Shown piece after piece: positions 34,672 to 44,117 of a DNA stretch of 64,000 nt. Made by a program: the position numbers and the translations under genes. Source of the DNA: Megascapheus bottae (taxonomy: Eukaryota > Chordata > Mammalia > Rodentia > Geomyidae); NCBI GenBank assembly GCA_024803745.1, contig JANJXV010000039.1:11387501-11451500 (forward strand), written 5' to 3'. Within the stretch, counting starts at the first letter, position 1, and the number at the start of each line of letters is the position of its first letter. Below the pieces are notes generated by a model. It was not told where the DNA came from. It did no database searches and was given only the letters and a program-made list of their open reading frames with translations.

Positions 34672-34905
34672 GGGCACCAATGGCTCACACTTGGAATTCT
34701 TGCTACTCAGGAGGCTGAGATCTGAGGATCTCGGTTCAAAGCCAGCCGAGGCACTCTTATCTCCAATTAAACACTAGAAAACCAGAAGTGATGCTGTGGC
34801 TCAAAGGGTAGGGCAGTAGCCCTGAGCTGAAGAACTCAGGGACAGTACCCAGACCCAGAGTTCAAGCCGAACCACCTACAACAACATACATACATACATA
34901 CAATA
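34672..34905 (+). mobile_element. Family B SINE with (CATA)n tail
   Basis: GGGCACCAATGGCTCACAC to AGAGTTCAAGCCGAACC, then CATACATA repeats (34885-34902). Confidence 0.85.
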
Positions 34906-35444
34906 GTATCTGAACATATAAAATACAGATAAGCCCAGAAATATGATCTTAGCCAAGAAACAGTTTCCACATGATGCAACTTGAAGCAGAATCAGATAAC
35001 AAGATCTCAGCAAAGGAAACTGCGTGGAACAGGCCAGATCATTACACACTCTCCACAAGCCCTTACCAAATGCCTTACAGCTATTAGCAAAAAATAAATA
35101 AATAAATCCAGTTTAAAAAATGATCCGAATTTCCTTCTACTAGCATAGCATATTGTGTCTGAGAATTAAGATCAAAGAAAACCTTTCAGGGACAAGAAGG
35201 GAAAAAAAAAATGGGATGTCAGAATAAATTAAATTACACCAGCTCTTCATTGACTAAAAAGTAAAGCTGCCTAACTGGTGTTTAAACCAGCCAAGAGTCA
35301 TCTTTCAAGCTCAGAAGGTGTTTAGAAATTAAAGATACAACATCCCACCTTTGAATAAAAATAAAGTTTTATCAACATCAAAAGGAAAAGGAAAATGGAA
35401 TCCAACTTCAGAAACTTTGAAGTTGTGCTTTTAAGACCATAGGG
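34906..35444. other. Unique intron 1 sequence
   Basis: About 540 bp, with no recognisable repeat apart from a short AAAT run near 35090-35107. Confidence 0.55.
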
Positions 35445-35645
35445 TGCTTTTGTATTTTGCTAGTACTGATTTGAACTCAGGGCCTTAACTCAGCTTGCCT
35501 GCTCCCTCAGCTGGCGCTCTACCACTGGTGTTATGCTTCTAGCCCAGCTTTTTTGGCTGGTTATTCTGGAGATGGACTGGTGCTGACTCCAGATCTCAGC
35601 TTTCTGAGCAGCTAAGATTACAGACATGAGCCACCAGCAGCAGGC
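35445..35645 (-). mobile_element. Family B SINE
   Basis: Reverse copy, TACTGATTTGAACTCAGGGCC to CTAAGATTACAGACATGAGCC. Downstream sequence to 35820 is unique. Confidence 0.8.
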
Positions 35646-35824
35646 TGGAATGTTTCTTCAATACAAAGTGAATATGCACACCTAACTTAAAGCATACCCC
35701 TCCAAAGAATGAGCACTACATTATATGTAGCTGCATTGTTTTCAATTATTAAAAAAAAAAAAAGGTACGAAGAGGTTTTCTTGTATACCTTTCTATAGAT
35801 AAAATTAATAGTAATACACGATTA

Positions 35825-35826
35825 AA

Positions 35827-35860
<34 letters not shown>

Positions 35861-36126
35861 AGGCAATAAAGAATTGTTTTGTTTTGTTGCCAGCAGTAAG
35901 GTCCAAATTCAGGGTCTGGAGCTCTTTTTTTTTTTTTTTTGGCTAGACCTGGGACTTGAACTGAAGGCCTGGACACTGTCCTTGAGCTTTCTCAAGGCTA
36001 GAGCTCTACCACTTGAGCCACAGAGCCACTTCCAGCTTTTTCTATGTATGTGGTACCAAGGAATCAAACCCAGGGCTTCATGCATACTAGACAAGCACTC
36101 TAACCACTAAGCAACATTCCTGGCCC
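35825..36126 (-). mobile_element. (AAT)n and family A SINE
   Basis: An AAT run at 35828-35853. A reverse family A at 35922-36126: poly(T), GGCTAGACCTGGGACTTG to CAACATTCCTGGCCC. Confidence 0.85.
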
Positions 36127-36815
36127 TAGGGCCTGGAGCTCTGGCTCAGTTTTTTCTTTTTAGTCAGTCATAGGGCTAGAACTGTTCGGGAGCTCTACAG
36201 CTCAGGGTTATCACCCTACCCCTGGGCCTACCCATTATTCCTGAGCTCTACAGTTCAAGGATACCACCCTACCTCTGAGCCAGGCCCCACTTTCTAGAGG
36301 TTAATTGGAGATAAATGTCTCAGGTCCTTTGGTGCCCGAGCTGGCTTTTGATGGGTCATGGGGCTTGAACTCGGCTTGGGCGCTGTCCCGAAGTTCTTCA
36401 GCTCAAGGCTACTGCCTTACCCCTGGGCCTGGGCAGTATCTCTGAGCTTTTCAGCTCTAGGCTATTGTCCTACTCTTGAGCCAAGCCCCACTTTCCATTT
36501 TCTAGAGGTTAATTGGAGATAAGTCTCAGGTCCTTTTGTGCCCAGGCTGGCTTTGAACCTTGATCCTCAGATCTCAGCCTCCTGAGTAGCTAGGATTGCA
36601 GGTGCGAGCCATCGTGCCAGGCTTTGCTCAGCCTTTTCAATCAAGGCTGGTGCTCCACCACTTGAGCCACAGCGCCACTTCGGGTTTCCTGGTGATTGAA
36701 GATACAAATCTCATGGACTTTCCTGCCTGAGCTAGCTTTGAACCATAATCCATCCTCAGATCTCAGAAACCTGAGTAACTAGGATTACAATCCTAAGCCA
36801 CCAGTGCCTGGCAAA
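36127..36815 (-). mobile_element. Array of three to four family B SINEs
   Basis: Consecutive reverse copies: about 36158-36350 with the right-module stretch present twice (GAGCTCTACAGCTCAGGGTTATC, GAGCTCTACAGTTCAAGG), 36352-36630 again with a duplicated right part, and 36635-36815. All share left halves ending GTGCCTGGC or GTGCCAGGC. Confidence 0.8.
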
Positions 36816-37299
36816 ATTTTTATAATAGTTTTTGTTGTTGTTTTTAAGCTATAGCCTAAGACACCTGTCTTATTTAATAAACTGATTCCCAGTAGTGAAT
36901 CCATAGCATGCAAGATAGATTCCATTACACAACTAAGAGGACAACTTTCAAATCACTTTCTCAACAAAACCAGCAGGACGGCCAGCCAAATCACTTTCTC
37001 TAGGGTTTATCTCTTGCTCCTGTCACAGTATGTCTGACTGACACAGGAATTCAATAAAGACATTTTTGCCTCTGAAACTCACAATGTCCCCAAACTTCAG
37101 CAGGAGTACCAGCCAGTGTCCACTGTACTTGTAAGATGGGAAATCTAAATCAAGCCCCACACCGAAGTTTTGTTAATTCATAGGCAAAACTTAGCAATAC
37201 TACACATTATTTAAACCCCAACTCAGTCACTAGTACAGCTGTTGCCTATGGGCCTCCTGGCCACTGACACAGATACTGCCATTAAATACATGCCAGGTC
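36816..37299. other. Unique intron 1 sequence
   Basis: About 480 bp without recognised repeat. Confidence 0.55.
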
Positions 37300-37745
37300 T
37301 AGCCAGGCACTACTGGCTCACCTAGCTACTCAGGAGGCTGAGATCCAACAAGCTAATCCAACAGAGGTAAGTCCAGGAGACTCTTAGCTACAATTAATCA
37401 TACCCAACCACCAGAAAAAAAAGGGGGGGCAGGAAGTGGCATTAACACAAGTGGTAGGGTACTAGTCTTGAGCAAAAAAGATAGGGAGTAGGGCCAGGAG
37501 TTTGGCCTAGTGGTAAGAGTGCTTGCTTAGCATTCATGAAGACCTGGGTTCGATTCCTCCATACCACATATATAGAAAAAAGCCAGAAGCGGTGCTGTGG
37601 CTCAATTGGTAGAGCTCTAGCCTTGAAGATGACCAAAGATAGTGCTCAGTGCCCTGAGTTCAAGGCCCAAGATTGGCAAAAAAAAAAAAAAAAAGATAGG
37701 GAGTGCCCAGGCCCTAAATTTAAGCCCTAGTACTAGCAATAAATA
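37300..37745 (+). mobile_element. Family B SINE interrupted by family A
   Basis: Family B from 37305 (GGCACTACTGGCTCACC). A family A copy at 37490-37690 is inserted with the 16-bp duplication AAAAAAGATAGGGAGT (37474-37489 and ending at 37704). Family B then finishes GCCCAGGCCCTAAATTTAAGCC. Confidence 0.92.
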
Positions 37746-37828
37746 CACAGTCTATTTACTAAAATGATTTTTCTCATGAGTCAGATATGCATGTTTATTT
37801 TATGCGTAAAATTAATAGGAACACAAGG

Positions 37829-38015
37829 ACTGGGAATGTGGCTTAGTGGTAGAGTGCTTGCATAGCAAACATGAAGTTCTGGGTTTGATTCTTCAGTACC
37901 ACGAAAAAATGCTGGATGTGGTGCTATTTCTCAAGGGGTAGAGTGCTATCCTTGAGCAAAAGATAATCAGGGACAGTGACCAGGCCCTCAGTTTAAGCCC
38001 AGGACTAGCAAATCA
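37829..38015 (+). mobile_element. Diverged family A SINE
   Basis: GGACTGGGAATGTGGCTTAGTGG left half with GCATAGCAAACATGAAG, closer to plain ID than other copies; right module GAGTGCTATCCTTGAGC to CCCAGGACTAGC. Bases 38016-38337 are unique. Confidence 0.8.
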
Positions 38016-38337
38016 TAACAACAATAACAATAAGGAGGAGGACAACAACAAGAACAACCCAAGGCACACATGGTGACCTGGACCATGCCCTCTGAAGTCA
38101 CTCAGCCTAACACAGACTATGACTGTTACAGACAACTGGTCTCCTCAAATGAAGCCACACTGAACTACACCTGCAAGCTGTTCAGAGCCCCCAAAAGTAT
38201 CCTTCCAATACCCTAACATCAAAATAAAACCAGAAATCTTCTCTTATCATGATGGAGGAAATACATGGATCCAGAGATAGTCACACTTTGCATTAATGAG
38301 AGAAGAATTCTAACATTTTCACAATTTCACGTTAACA

Positions 38338-38630
38338 GGGCTGGGAGTTTGGCCTGGTGATACAGTGCTTGCCTAGCATACATGAAGATCTGGGTTCGAT
38401 TCCTTGGTACCACATACACTGAAAAGCCAGAAGTGGTGCTGTGGCTCAAGTGGTAGAGCTCTAGCCTTCAGAAAGCCCAAGGACAGGGCTCAAGCCCTGA
38501 GTTCAAGGCCCAGGACTGGCAAAAAAGAAAAAAAGCCAGAAGTGGTGCTGTGGCTCAAGTGGTAAAATGCTACCCTTGAAAAAGTCCAAGGACAGTGCTC
38601 AGATCCTGAGCTTGAGCTCAGGACTCGAAA
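38338..38630 (+). mobile_element. Trimeric SINE: left half plus two right modules
   Basis: GGGCTGGGAGTTTGGCCTGG left half, a first right module ending CCCAGGACTGGC at 38520, a short A-rich linker, then a second complete right module (CCAGAAGTGGTGCTGTGG ... CAGGACTCG) and a poly(A) tail. Confidence 0.85.
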
Positions 38631-38847
38631 AAAAAAATTAATCATAAAAAGTTTCGTTAGCAAGAAACAGGGTTTGATATGAGGCTAATTTTTCTTCCAT
38701 GTTTCTCTTTTTAAAAGGTAAGGTGCTTTGTAATTTAAATACAGTGAAGTAGATTAAATCTTAATGCACCATCCAAGTTACAGGCTTAAAACCCCTTAGT
38801 GATTCCGTAAGAGAAAAATAGTTCACAAAAGTAAATCTAATGTTAGC

Positions 38848-39092
38848 CAGGCTTGTAAACCTAGCTACTCAGGAGGCTGAGATCTGAGGCTCATGATTCA
38901 AAGCCAGCCTGGGCACTAAAGACTGAAACTCTTATCTCCAATTAACCACTAGAAAACCAGAAGTGGTGCTGTGGCTCAAGGGGTAGGGCAGTAGCCTTGA
39001 GCTGAGGAGCTCAGGGACAGTGCACAGGTCCAAAATTCAAGCCCCATGACTGACACCAAAAAAAAAAAAGAAAGAAAGAAAGAAAGAGAAAA
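38848..39092 (+). mobile_element. Family B SINE with GAAA tail
   Basis: CCAGGCTTGTAAACCTAGC left half; right module GAAGTGGTGCTGTGGCTC to CCCCATGACTGAC; tail A-run then GAAA repeats (39068-39090). Confidence 0.85.
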
Positions 39093-39208
39093 TCTACTGC
39101 AAACTAATACTTAATAACAACTCAACCAGACAAAGTAGGGAAGATTCTGTTTATTCTAATGGGTGGTTTATCAGAGTTTCTTAGATTCTATAAAAACCCT
39201 GGGATTGC

Positions 39209-39890
39209 TAGAGGCCAGTGGCTCACACCTTTAATCCTACCTACTCAGGAGAATGATACCTGAGAATCATGGTTCAAAGCCAGCCACAGCAGGAAAATCT
39301 ATGAGATTCCTATTTCCATTTAACCTCCAAAAAGCCAGATGTAGAACTGTGATTTAAGTCACAGAGCTCAAGGCTAGCACTCTGATTCCAAGCCACAAGA
39401 CAAGCATGAAAAGAAAATATAGAGCTGCCTAGATCTCCATAAACACGTTAATCTTTTTTTTTTTCTTTATTTGGCCAGTCGTGGGACTCAGAGCCTAGGC
39501 ACTGTTCCTGAGCTTTATATTGTTCAAGGCTAGCACACTACCACTTAAGTGAGCCATAGTGCCACTTCTGGCTTTGTCTATTTGCTACTGAGGAACCAAA
39601 CCCAGGGCAAGCACTTTACCATTAACCCATATTCCCAACCCCAACCCACACTTTAATCTCCCTTTTTCTTTGTGTGTGTCTGTGTGCAAGTGTAGCCCAT
39701 TCCTGGAACTTGAACTGAACCTCATGTTCCCTACTGGCTTTTTCCACTCAGGCTGATGCTCTACTACTTGAGCCACACCTCCGCTTCCAACTTGCAACTA
39801 ATTTCTTGGAGAAATTTCCTGCATGAGCAGGCTTCGAACTGTGATCTTCAGACCTCAGCATACTGAGAAGCTAAATTACATGTGAGCAAC
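39209..39890. mobile_element. Family B (+), family A (-) and family B (-)
   Basis: A plus family B at 39212-39410; a diverged reverse family A at 39466-39645 (GGCCAGTCGTGGGACTCAG ... CATATTCCCAACCCC); a reverse family B at 39690-39890 with a GT-rich tail near 39672. Confidence 0.75.
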
Positions 39891-39969
39891 TCAGCTTTGC
39901 TTCTTTACTATCTCGATAGGAAGATACAAAACTTTCTCTTCACAGGCCGTTTAAAACTCACCTCACTAG

Positions 39970-40164
39970 GGCCGGGAGTTTGGCCTAGTGGTTAAAGTGC
40001 TTGCCTAGCATGCATGAAGACCCGGGTTTGGTTCCTTGGTACCACATACATAGAAAAAAGCCGGAAGTGGTGCTGAGGCTCAAGTGGTGGAGCTCTAGCC
40101 TTGAGAAAGTCCAAGGACAGTGCTCAGGCCCTGAGCTCAAGCCCAGGACTGGCAAAAAAAAAAA
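39970..40164 (+). mobile_element. Family A SINE, well preserved
   Basis: GGCCGGGAGTTTGGCCTAG to CCCAGGACTGGC and poly(A). Target duplication AACTCACCTCACTAG, 15 bp, at 39955-39969 and 40165-40179. It is the last insertion before the CpG island. Confidence 0.95.
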
Positions 40165-40179
40165 AAACTCACCTCACTA

Positions 40180-40560
40180 GACGACTGTCATAAAATTTAG
40201 CAAAGGATGTCCAAAATTCCAAAACACACACACACACACAGGATTGCTCTGGTAAGGCAGATCCTTGCAAACACCACACAACTTTTCCATGCTATCCAAA
40301 TAATAACCAGCCAAATGTTCACTTTTTAAGCAACAGGAAGATAACACGGCTAAATAAAAATTCTGCAGAGGGCTCACTTTTCAACAGTGCGCTCTCCTCC
40401 CTTGCTCCTCCCTCCCTCCCTCCCTCCTGCAAAAACTTCCCACGCACTCCTGGAAGCACTGTGTTCAGAACAAACCCCACTTAGGCGTGTACCCAGGTCG
40501 GGGGTGGGGTGGGGCTGCTGAGAAAAAAAAAAAAAAGATAACAAACACACGTACCCCAAG
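40180..40560. other. Proximal intron 1, unique
   Basis: Unique sequence with a short CA run (40226-40241) and a CCT-rich run (40405-40430). CpG density rises from about 40480. Confidence 0.6.
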
Positions 40561-40565
40561 TTTCT

Positions 40566-40594
40566 CCCCCGCCCCGCCCCGCCCCGCCCCCCCG
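40566..40594 (-). other. G-quadruplex-prone tract at start of intron 1
   Basis: The plus strand has repeated cccccgccccgcccc blocks. The minus strand, which is the non-template strand of URI1, therefore carries at least four G runs of four or more separated by single C. It lies about 350 nt after the exon 1 donor. Confidence 0.7.
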
Positions 40595-40620
40595 CACTTT
40601 CCGCGCAGCCTCGAGACCCG

Positions 40621-40890
40621 TCCCGGGGATCGTGGGGGGGCCGGGCGGGGCTCCTTAAACCTCTCCACACACACTGATTCTGAGGGGCCCCGGCCGGGAG
40701 AGGGAGGTCTCCGTGCAACCCCAAGACTCCTCGCGGATCGTGGAGGACGCGGACGAGGACTCCTGAGACCCCCGCGGATTCTGGGGGCCCTCGCAGGGCA
40801 GGACGGGGCTCCCGACACCCCGCGAATCGCAGGGGGTTGGGTCAGCAGGGGCCTGGGGCTCCCGACACCCCGCGGATCGTGGGGGGCCGG
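40621..40890. repeat. Degenerate ~50-bp GC-rich tandem repeat inside the CpG island
   Basis: A core resembling GCGGATCGTGGGGG recurs at about 40733, 40774, 40822 and 40872 (spacings 41, 48 and 50), with a related copy near 40624. Two adjacent units share GCTCCCGACACCCCGCG. The array lies in intron 1 just downstream of the exon 1 donor. Confidence 0.7.
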
Positions 40891-40944
40891 GGCGGGGTGG
40901 GGAGGCGGTGCTCCGGGGCCGCGGGCGGAAGCGCGGCCTGTTAC

Positions 40945-41037
40945 CTTTTCCTGCTCCTCGCGGAGCCGCGCCACCTCAGGGGCGCGCAGGGGCGCCGCCG
41001 CCGGTTCTGGGGGCTCGGGATCCGGTGGGGCCGCCAT
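40945..41037 (-). CDS. URI1: URI1 coding exon 1
   Basis: Encodes 31 residues starting MAAPPDPEPPEP and ending LRAPEVARLREEQEK. The last 15 residues match human URI1 (LRAPDVARLREEQEK) except one Asp/Glu change. The Pro/Ala-rich leader is about eight residues shorter than human as I recall it. The ATG has a strong Kozak context (GCCATGG), and an in-frame TGA lies 12 nt before it (41050-41052), so this is the start. The donor is AAG|gtaaca, phase 0. The open frame continues well past the donor into intron 1 only because the CpG island lacks stops. The segment starts the N-terminal prefoldin coiled-coil helix. Confidence 0.97.
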
Positions 41038-41339
41038 GGCGGGGGGACCTCAACGAGGCGAACGAGTCCTAAACAAGTGTTTATGGAGGCGGCGTGGAGC
41101 CCGCGTGCTCCCCCGCATGCACCGCGCGCCCGGCGCTGAGGAGGCCGCGCTTCCCGTCACCCGAGCCCCGGGGGCCGCTGTTCGTGTCCGGGCTGCCCGA
41201 GGCCGCATCTCACACGTGCATACCGCCGGCTTCGAGCCACAGGCCGGACGCCTAGAGCTCCAGCTGCTCCCCTGAGGCGCGGGACCCCCAAAACACACGC
41301 ACGCACCCGGGCGTCCCGTAGCGGTCGCACCTCCTGCGC

Positions 41340-41600
41340 GTCATCCGTAGGGCCCGCCCCTAAACCCGACCCTAGCCACGCCCCTGCGCCGTGCGCGAGC
41401 TGGGAAACGCGCAGCCCCGCTCAGGCTCCGCCCCTCTCCCCGCCCACTCGGGGGCACGTTGGCCAGAGAGCCAATCCCAGCGCTGCTCCGCCCGCACACT
41501 GGCCCCGCCCCCGACCTTCCCCACACGCAACCGAGGGAGGAGAAATGCTTGATAGGTTCCGCCCCCTGATGCTGTCCACGCCCCCTAGGGCTCCCGGGGG
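41340..41600. promoter_or_regulatory. GC-box and CCAAT cluster upstream of URI1
   Basis: At least five SP/KLF-type GC boxes are readable: ggcccgcccc near 41352, ctccgcccctctccccgccc near 41426-41445, ggccccgcccccg near 41500-41512, gttccgccccct near 41557 and ccacgccccct near 41577-41587. A CCAAT motif lies at 41471-41475. Spacing of 300-550 bp upstream of the ATG is normal for a proximal promoter. Binding is inferred from motif form only. Confidence 0.6.
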
Positions 41601-41756
41601 AGATCCTGCGACCTGGCCCTGTATGAACTTCTGGATGTTTCCATTCCAGCCAATACCTGGGTTTGGAGCCCCCCCTCCTCCCCCCGGGCACCTTGAAGCA
41701 CGTGCCATCTGGGTACCCCAACCCCAGATCGCGGAAAGTCTTATCTGGAAGGTAGG

Positions 41757-41958
41757 ATTTTAATGAGTGCTCTGAAGCTGATTCATAAACTCATTTAATT
41801 TTAGCAAACTCAACCTTTTCCTGTGCTTTTCTAATGAATTAAAAGATGCGATTATATTTAGTATGTATTAATTAGCGCACATATTAAAATCCTTTATATA
41901 TATTAAGTTGCTGCACTAATGTTACTATGTTACTACAGATGGATCCTTTACAATAGTT
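41757..41958. other. AT-rich unique block upstream of the promoter
   Basis: Abrupt change from the CpG island to AT-rich sequence with several homeodomain-type cores (TTTAATTTTAGC, GAATTAAAAG, TATTAATTAGCGC). No repeat recognised. Confidence 0.45.
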
Positions 41959-41959
41959 T

Positions 41960-42400
41960 TTGGAGACTGGCGATGGAGTAATCCTAGCTGCTCGGGTGGC
42001 TGAGATCTAGAGGATCAGGGTTCGAAGCCAGCCTTTGTAGACAAATCTGAGCCACTCCCTCTCCAATGAGCCAGGAAAATAAATTAAAAATCTGAGCTGG
42101 AGGCATGGCTTAAAGTAAAAAGAAGTTGAATCAGCCCTGGTACCAGCCATATATAAGTATGTGCATGTTTGTTTCTCAAGTAACTGCCTGAATTTTTTTT
42201 ACTTTAGATTCCTGTACACATCTTCTCCAGCCCTTTCTACAGCTTCTTCTTTTTTTCCCCTCAAGGCTAGCACTCTACACTTGAGCCACAGTACCACTTC
42301 CGGTTTTTTCTGTTTATGTGACACTAAGGAATCAAACCCAGGAAGGGCTTCATGCATGCTAGGCAAGCACTATAACACTAGGCCACACTCCCAGCCTCCT
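41960..42400. mobile_element. Family B (+) and family A (-) SINEs
   Basis: A plus family B at 41965-42150 with right module truncated; a reverse family A at 42253-42400 lacking the CCAGTCCTGGGC end. Bases 42401-42631 are unique. Confidence 0.75.
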
Positions 42401-42631
42401 TTCTACAGTTTCTGGGTAGACCAGGCCTTGAGTTAATCTTACTGCATCATGGAAGAGACTTTTCTTAATCCAGAGTTTTTTCAAGCATGGGAATGGGTCC
42501 TGGGCCTTCAGCTCTTTGTGGAAGTGAGGAATCTGAGGACACCTCCCAGCTGCATGCTTCTCCTTCCCCATCATTTCCCTCAAGCCTAAATCTACCTTTG
42601 TATTTGAATCAAAGAATAAAAGCAAGGACAG

Positions 42632-42835
42632 GCCAGGCACTGGTGGCTCACACCTGTAGCTCTTGCTGCTCAGGAGCCTAAGGTCCGAGGATCACAGTTC
42701 AAAGGCAGCAGAAAACTGGTAGTGGAGGTATTGTTCAAGAAATAGAGTGCCAGCCTTGAGCAGCAAGAAATTTAAAAGTACCTAAGGCTCTGAGTTCAAA
42801 TCTCAGTACTGGAACAAAAATAAATAAATAAAAGA
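42632..42835 (+). mobile_element. Family B SINE
   Basis: CCAGGCACTGGTGGCTCAC to TCTCAGTACTGGAAC, tail AAAT repeats. The segment AGCCCAGGCAGGAAAGTC...ACC is deleted. 42836-43089 is unique and AT-rich with TACACA repeats. Confidence 0.8.
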
Positions 42836-43100
42836 TTAAAAGGAAAAGAAAATACATGGAGAAAATTTTCCATTCTTCCTATGAAGAAAACATGAGTCAT
42901 TGAAGAAAAATGATGGCAATCTGAACTTTTCCAAAAATTAAAATGTTTTTGCGCTTGGAAAATACCTCTATCAAAATAAAAAGGAAAGTTATACAAAGTA
43001 GAAATTTTCAATATATGCTACTTATATGATGTAAGTTAGACACATATACACACATATTCACTATGTGTACACACATATATAGATATACGATCACATATAT

Positions 43101-43299
43101 ATATTTTTTTTTGCCAGTCCTGGGGCTTGAACTCAGGGCCTGAGCACTGTCCTTGGACTTTCTCAAGGCTAGAGCTCTACCACTTGAGCCTCAGCACCAC
43201 TTCTGGCTTTTTTCTATATGTGGTACCAAGGAATTGAACCCGGGTCTTCATGCATGCTAGGCAAGCACTTTAACCACTAGGCCAAACTCCCAGCCGTCA
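43101..43299 (-). mobile_element. Family A SINE, well preserved
   Basis: GCCAGTCCTGGGGCTTGAAC to CCAAACTCCCAGCC. Target duplication ATCACATATAT at about 43090-43100 and 43300-43310. Confidence 0.93.
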
Positions 43300-43344
43300 A
43301 TCACATATATTTTTGTGCATTATATATTTATAGCCACTACACGT

Positions 43345-43805
43345 TCAGCAAAAAGATCTCAAAACAAAACAGCTGACAATTCCAAGTATTGGCAAAGATT
43401 TCAAACAAATGAAACAGGACTGGAGGCATGGCTCAAGTGGTAGAGTACCAGTCATGATTAAGCCAAGTAAGCACTTAAGGCCTAAGTTCAGTCCCAACAC
43501 TGGCCCTACAACCAAAAAACAGAGTGGGCTGGGAATGTGGCTTAGTGGTAGAATACTTGCCTTGCATTCATGAAGCCCTGAGTTTGATTCCTCAGTTCCA
43601 TATACACAGAGAGAGAGCTGAGTGAGGTGGCTCATGCCTATAATCCTAACTAATCAGGAGGCTGAGATCTGAGAATCGAGGTTCAAAGCCAGCCAAGACA
43701 CTAAAGACTAGAAAAGTGGGAGTGGCACTGTGGCTTGAGGGGTAGGGCTGTAGCCTTGAGCTGAAGAGCTCAGGAACAACACCCAGACCCAGAGTTCAAG
43801 CCCCA

Positions 43806-43861
<56 letters not shown>

Positions 43862-44115
43862 GCCAGAAGTGGTGCTGTGGTTCCAGTGGTAAAGCCTTGA
43901 GCAAAAGAAACTCAGGGACAGTGTCCAGGCCCTGAGTTCAAGCACCAGGACTGGCAAAAAAAAAATTAGAATTTTCATATACTACTGGAAGTGTATAAAA
44001 TGATATGCATTCTTTGGAAAGTTGGCTTTTCACTTTTGTAAAGTTAAGCACAAAATTGCCACACAATCCAGCCATTCCTCCTCTGGGTATAATACCCAGG
44101 AGAAATTAACACATA
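43345..44115 (+). mobile_element. L1 3' portion, interrupted
   Basis: GACAATTCCAAGTATTGGCAAAG (43375-43397), then after the SINEs TTTCATATACTACTGGAAGTG and CCAGCCATTCCTCCTCTGGG (to 44115), both in L1 order. Degenerate, no frame. Confidence 0.65.
43416..43965 (+). mobile_element. SINE modules in unusual order with (CA)n
   Basis: A solo right module (43418-43507), a family A left half alone (43527-43612), a family B copy joined directly to it (43616-43800), a CA run (43806-43857), then another solo right module (43861-43955) with poly(A). Confidence 0.75.
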
Positions 44116-44117
44116 CA

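Larger units (their letters stand above)
1..41200 (-). other. URI1: URI1 gene, 5' part (promoter, exons 1-4, introns 1-3 and part of intron 4)
   Basis: Four exons on the minus strand join in frame into the N-terminal 114 residues of URI1, an alpha-class prefoldin-like protein. In the family it belongs to the R2TP/prefoldin-like co-chaperone complex (with RUVBL1/2, RPAP3, PIH1D1, UXT, PDRG1, PFDN2 and PFDN6), binds RNA polymerase subunit RPB5, and is an S6K1-regulated inhibitor of PP1-gamma. Splice phases here are 0, 2, 0 and 1 after exons 1-4, with GT-AG ends throughout. Later exons (rest of the C-terminal coiled coil, RPB5-binding and acidic regions) are not in the window. The transcript start is not determined; the right end given is approximate. 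No other coding gene overlaps it. Confidence 0.96.
40560..41600 (-). promoter_or_regulatory. URI1 CpG-island promoter
   Basis: A dense run of CpG dinucleotides and G+C covers exon 1, the start of intron 1 and about 560 bp of 5' flank, while the surrounding sequence is CpG-poor. No TATA box is seen near the expected start. The block is SINE-free although family A copies reach 40156 on one side and a family B copy begins near 41960 on the other. This fits a broadly expressed TATA-less promoter. The sequence around the ATG, gccgccatggcg, also fits a YY1-type downstream element. Confidence 0.9.

Noticed and set aside
40465..41275. Long open frames on both strands across the URI1 CpG island (190 and 262 codons)
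   Set aside because: The minus frame is exon 1 read through its donor into intron 1; the plus frame is its compositional shadow. Only codons 1-31 of the minus frame match URI1.
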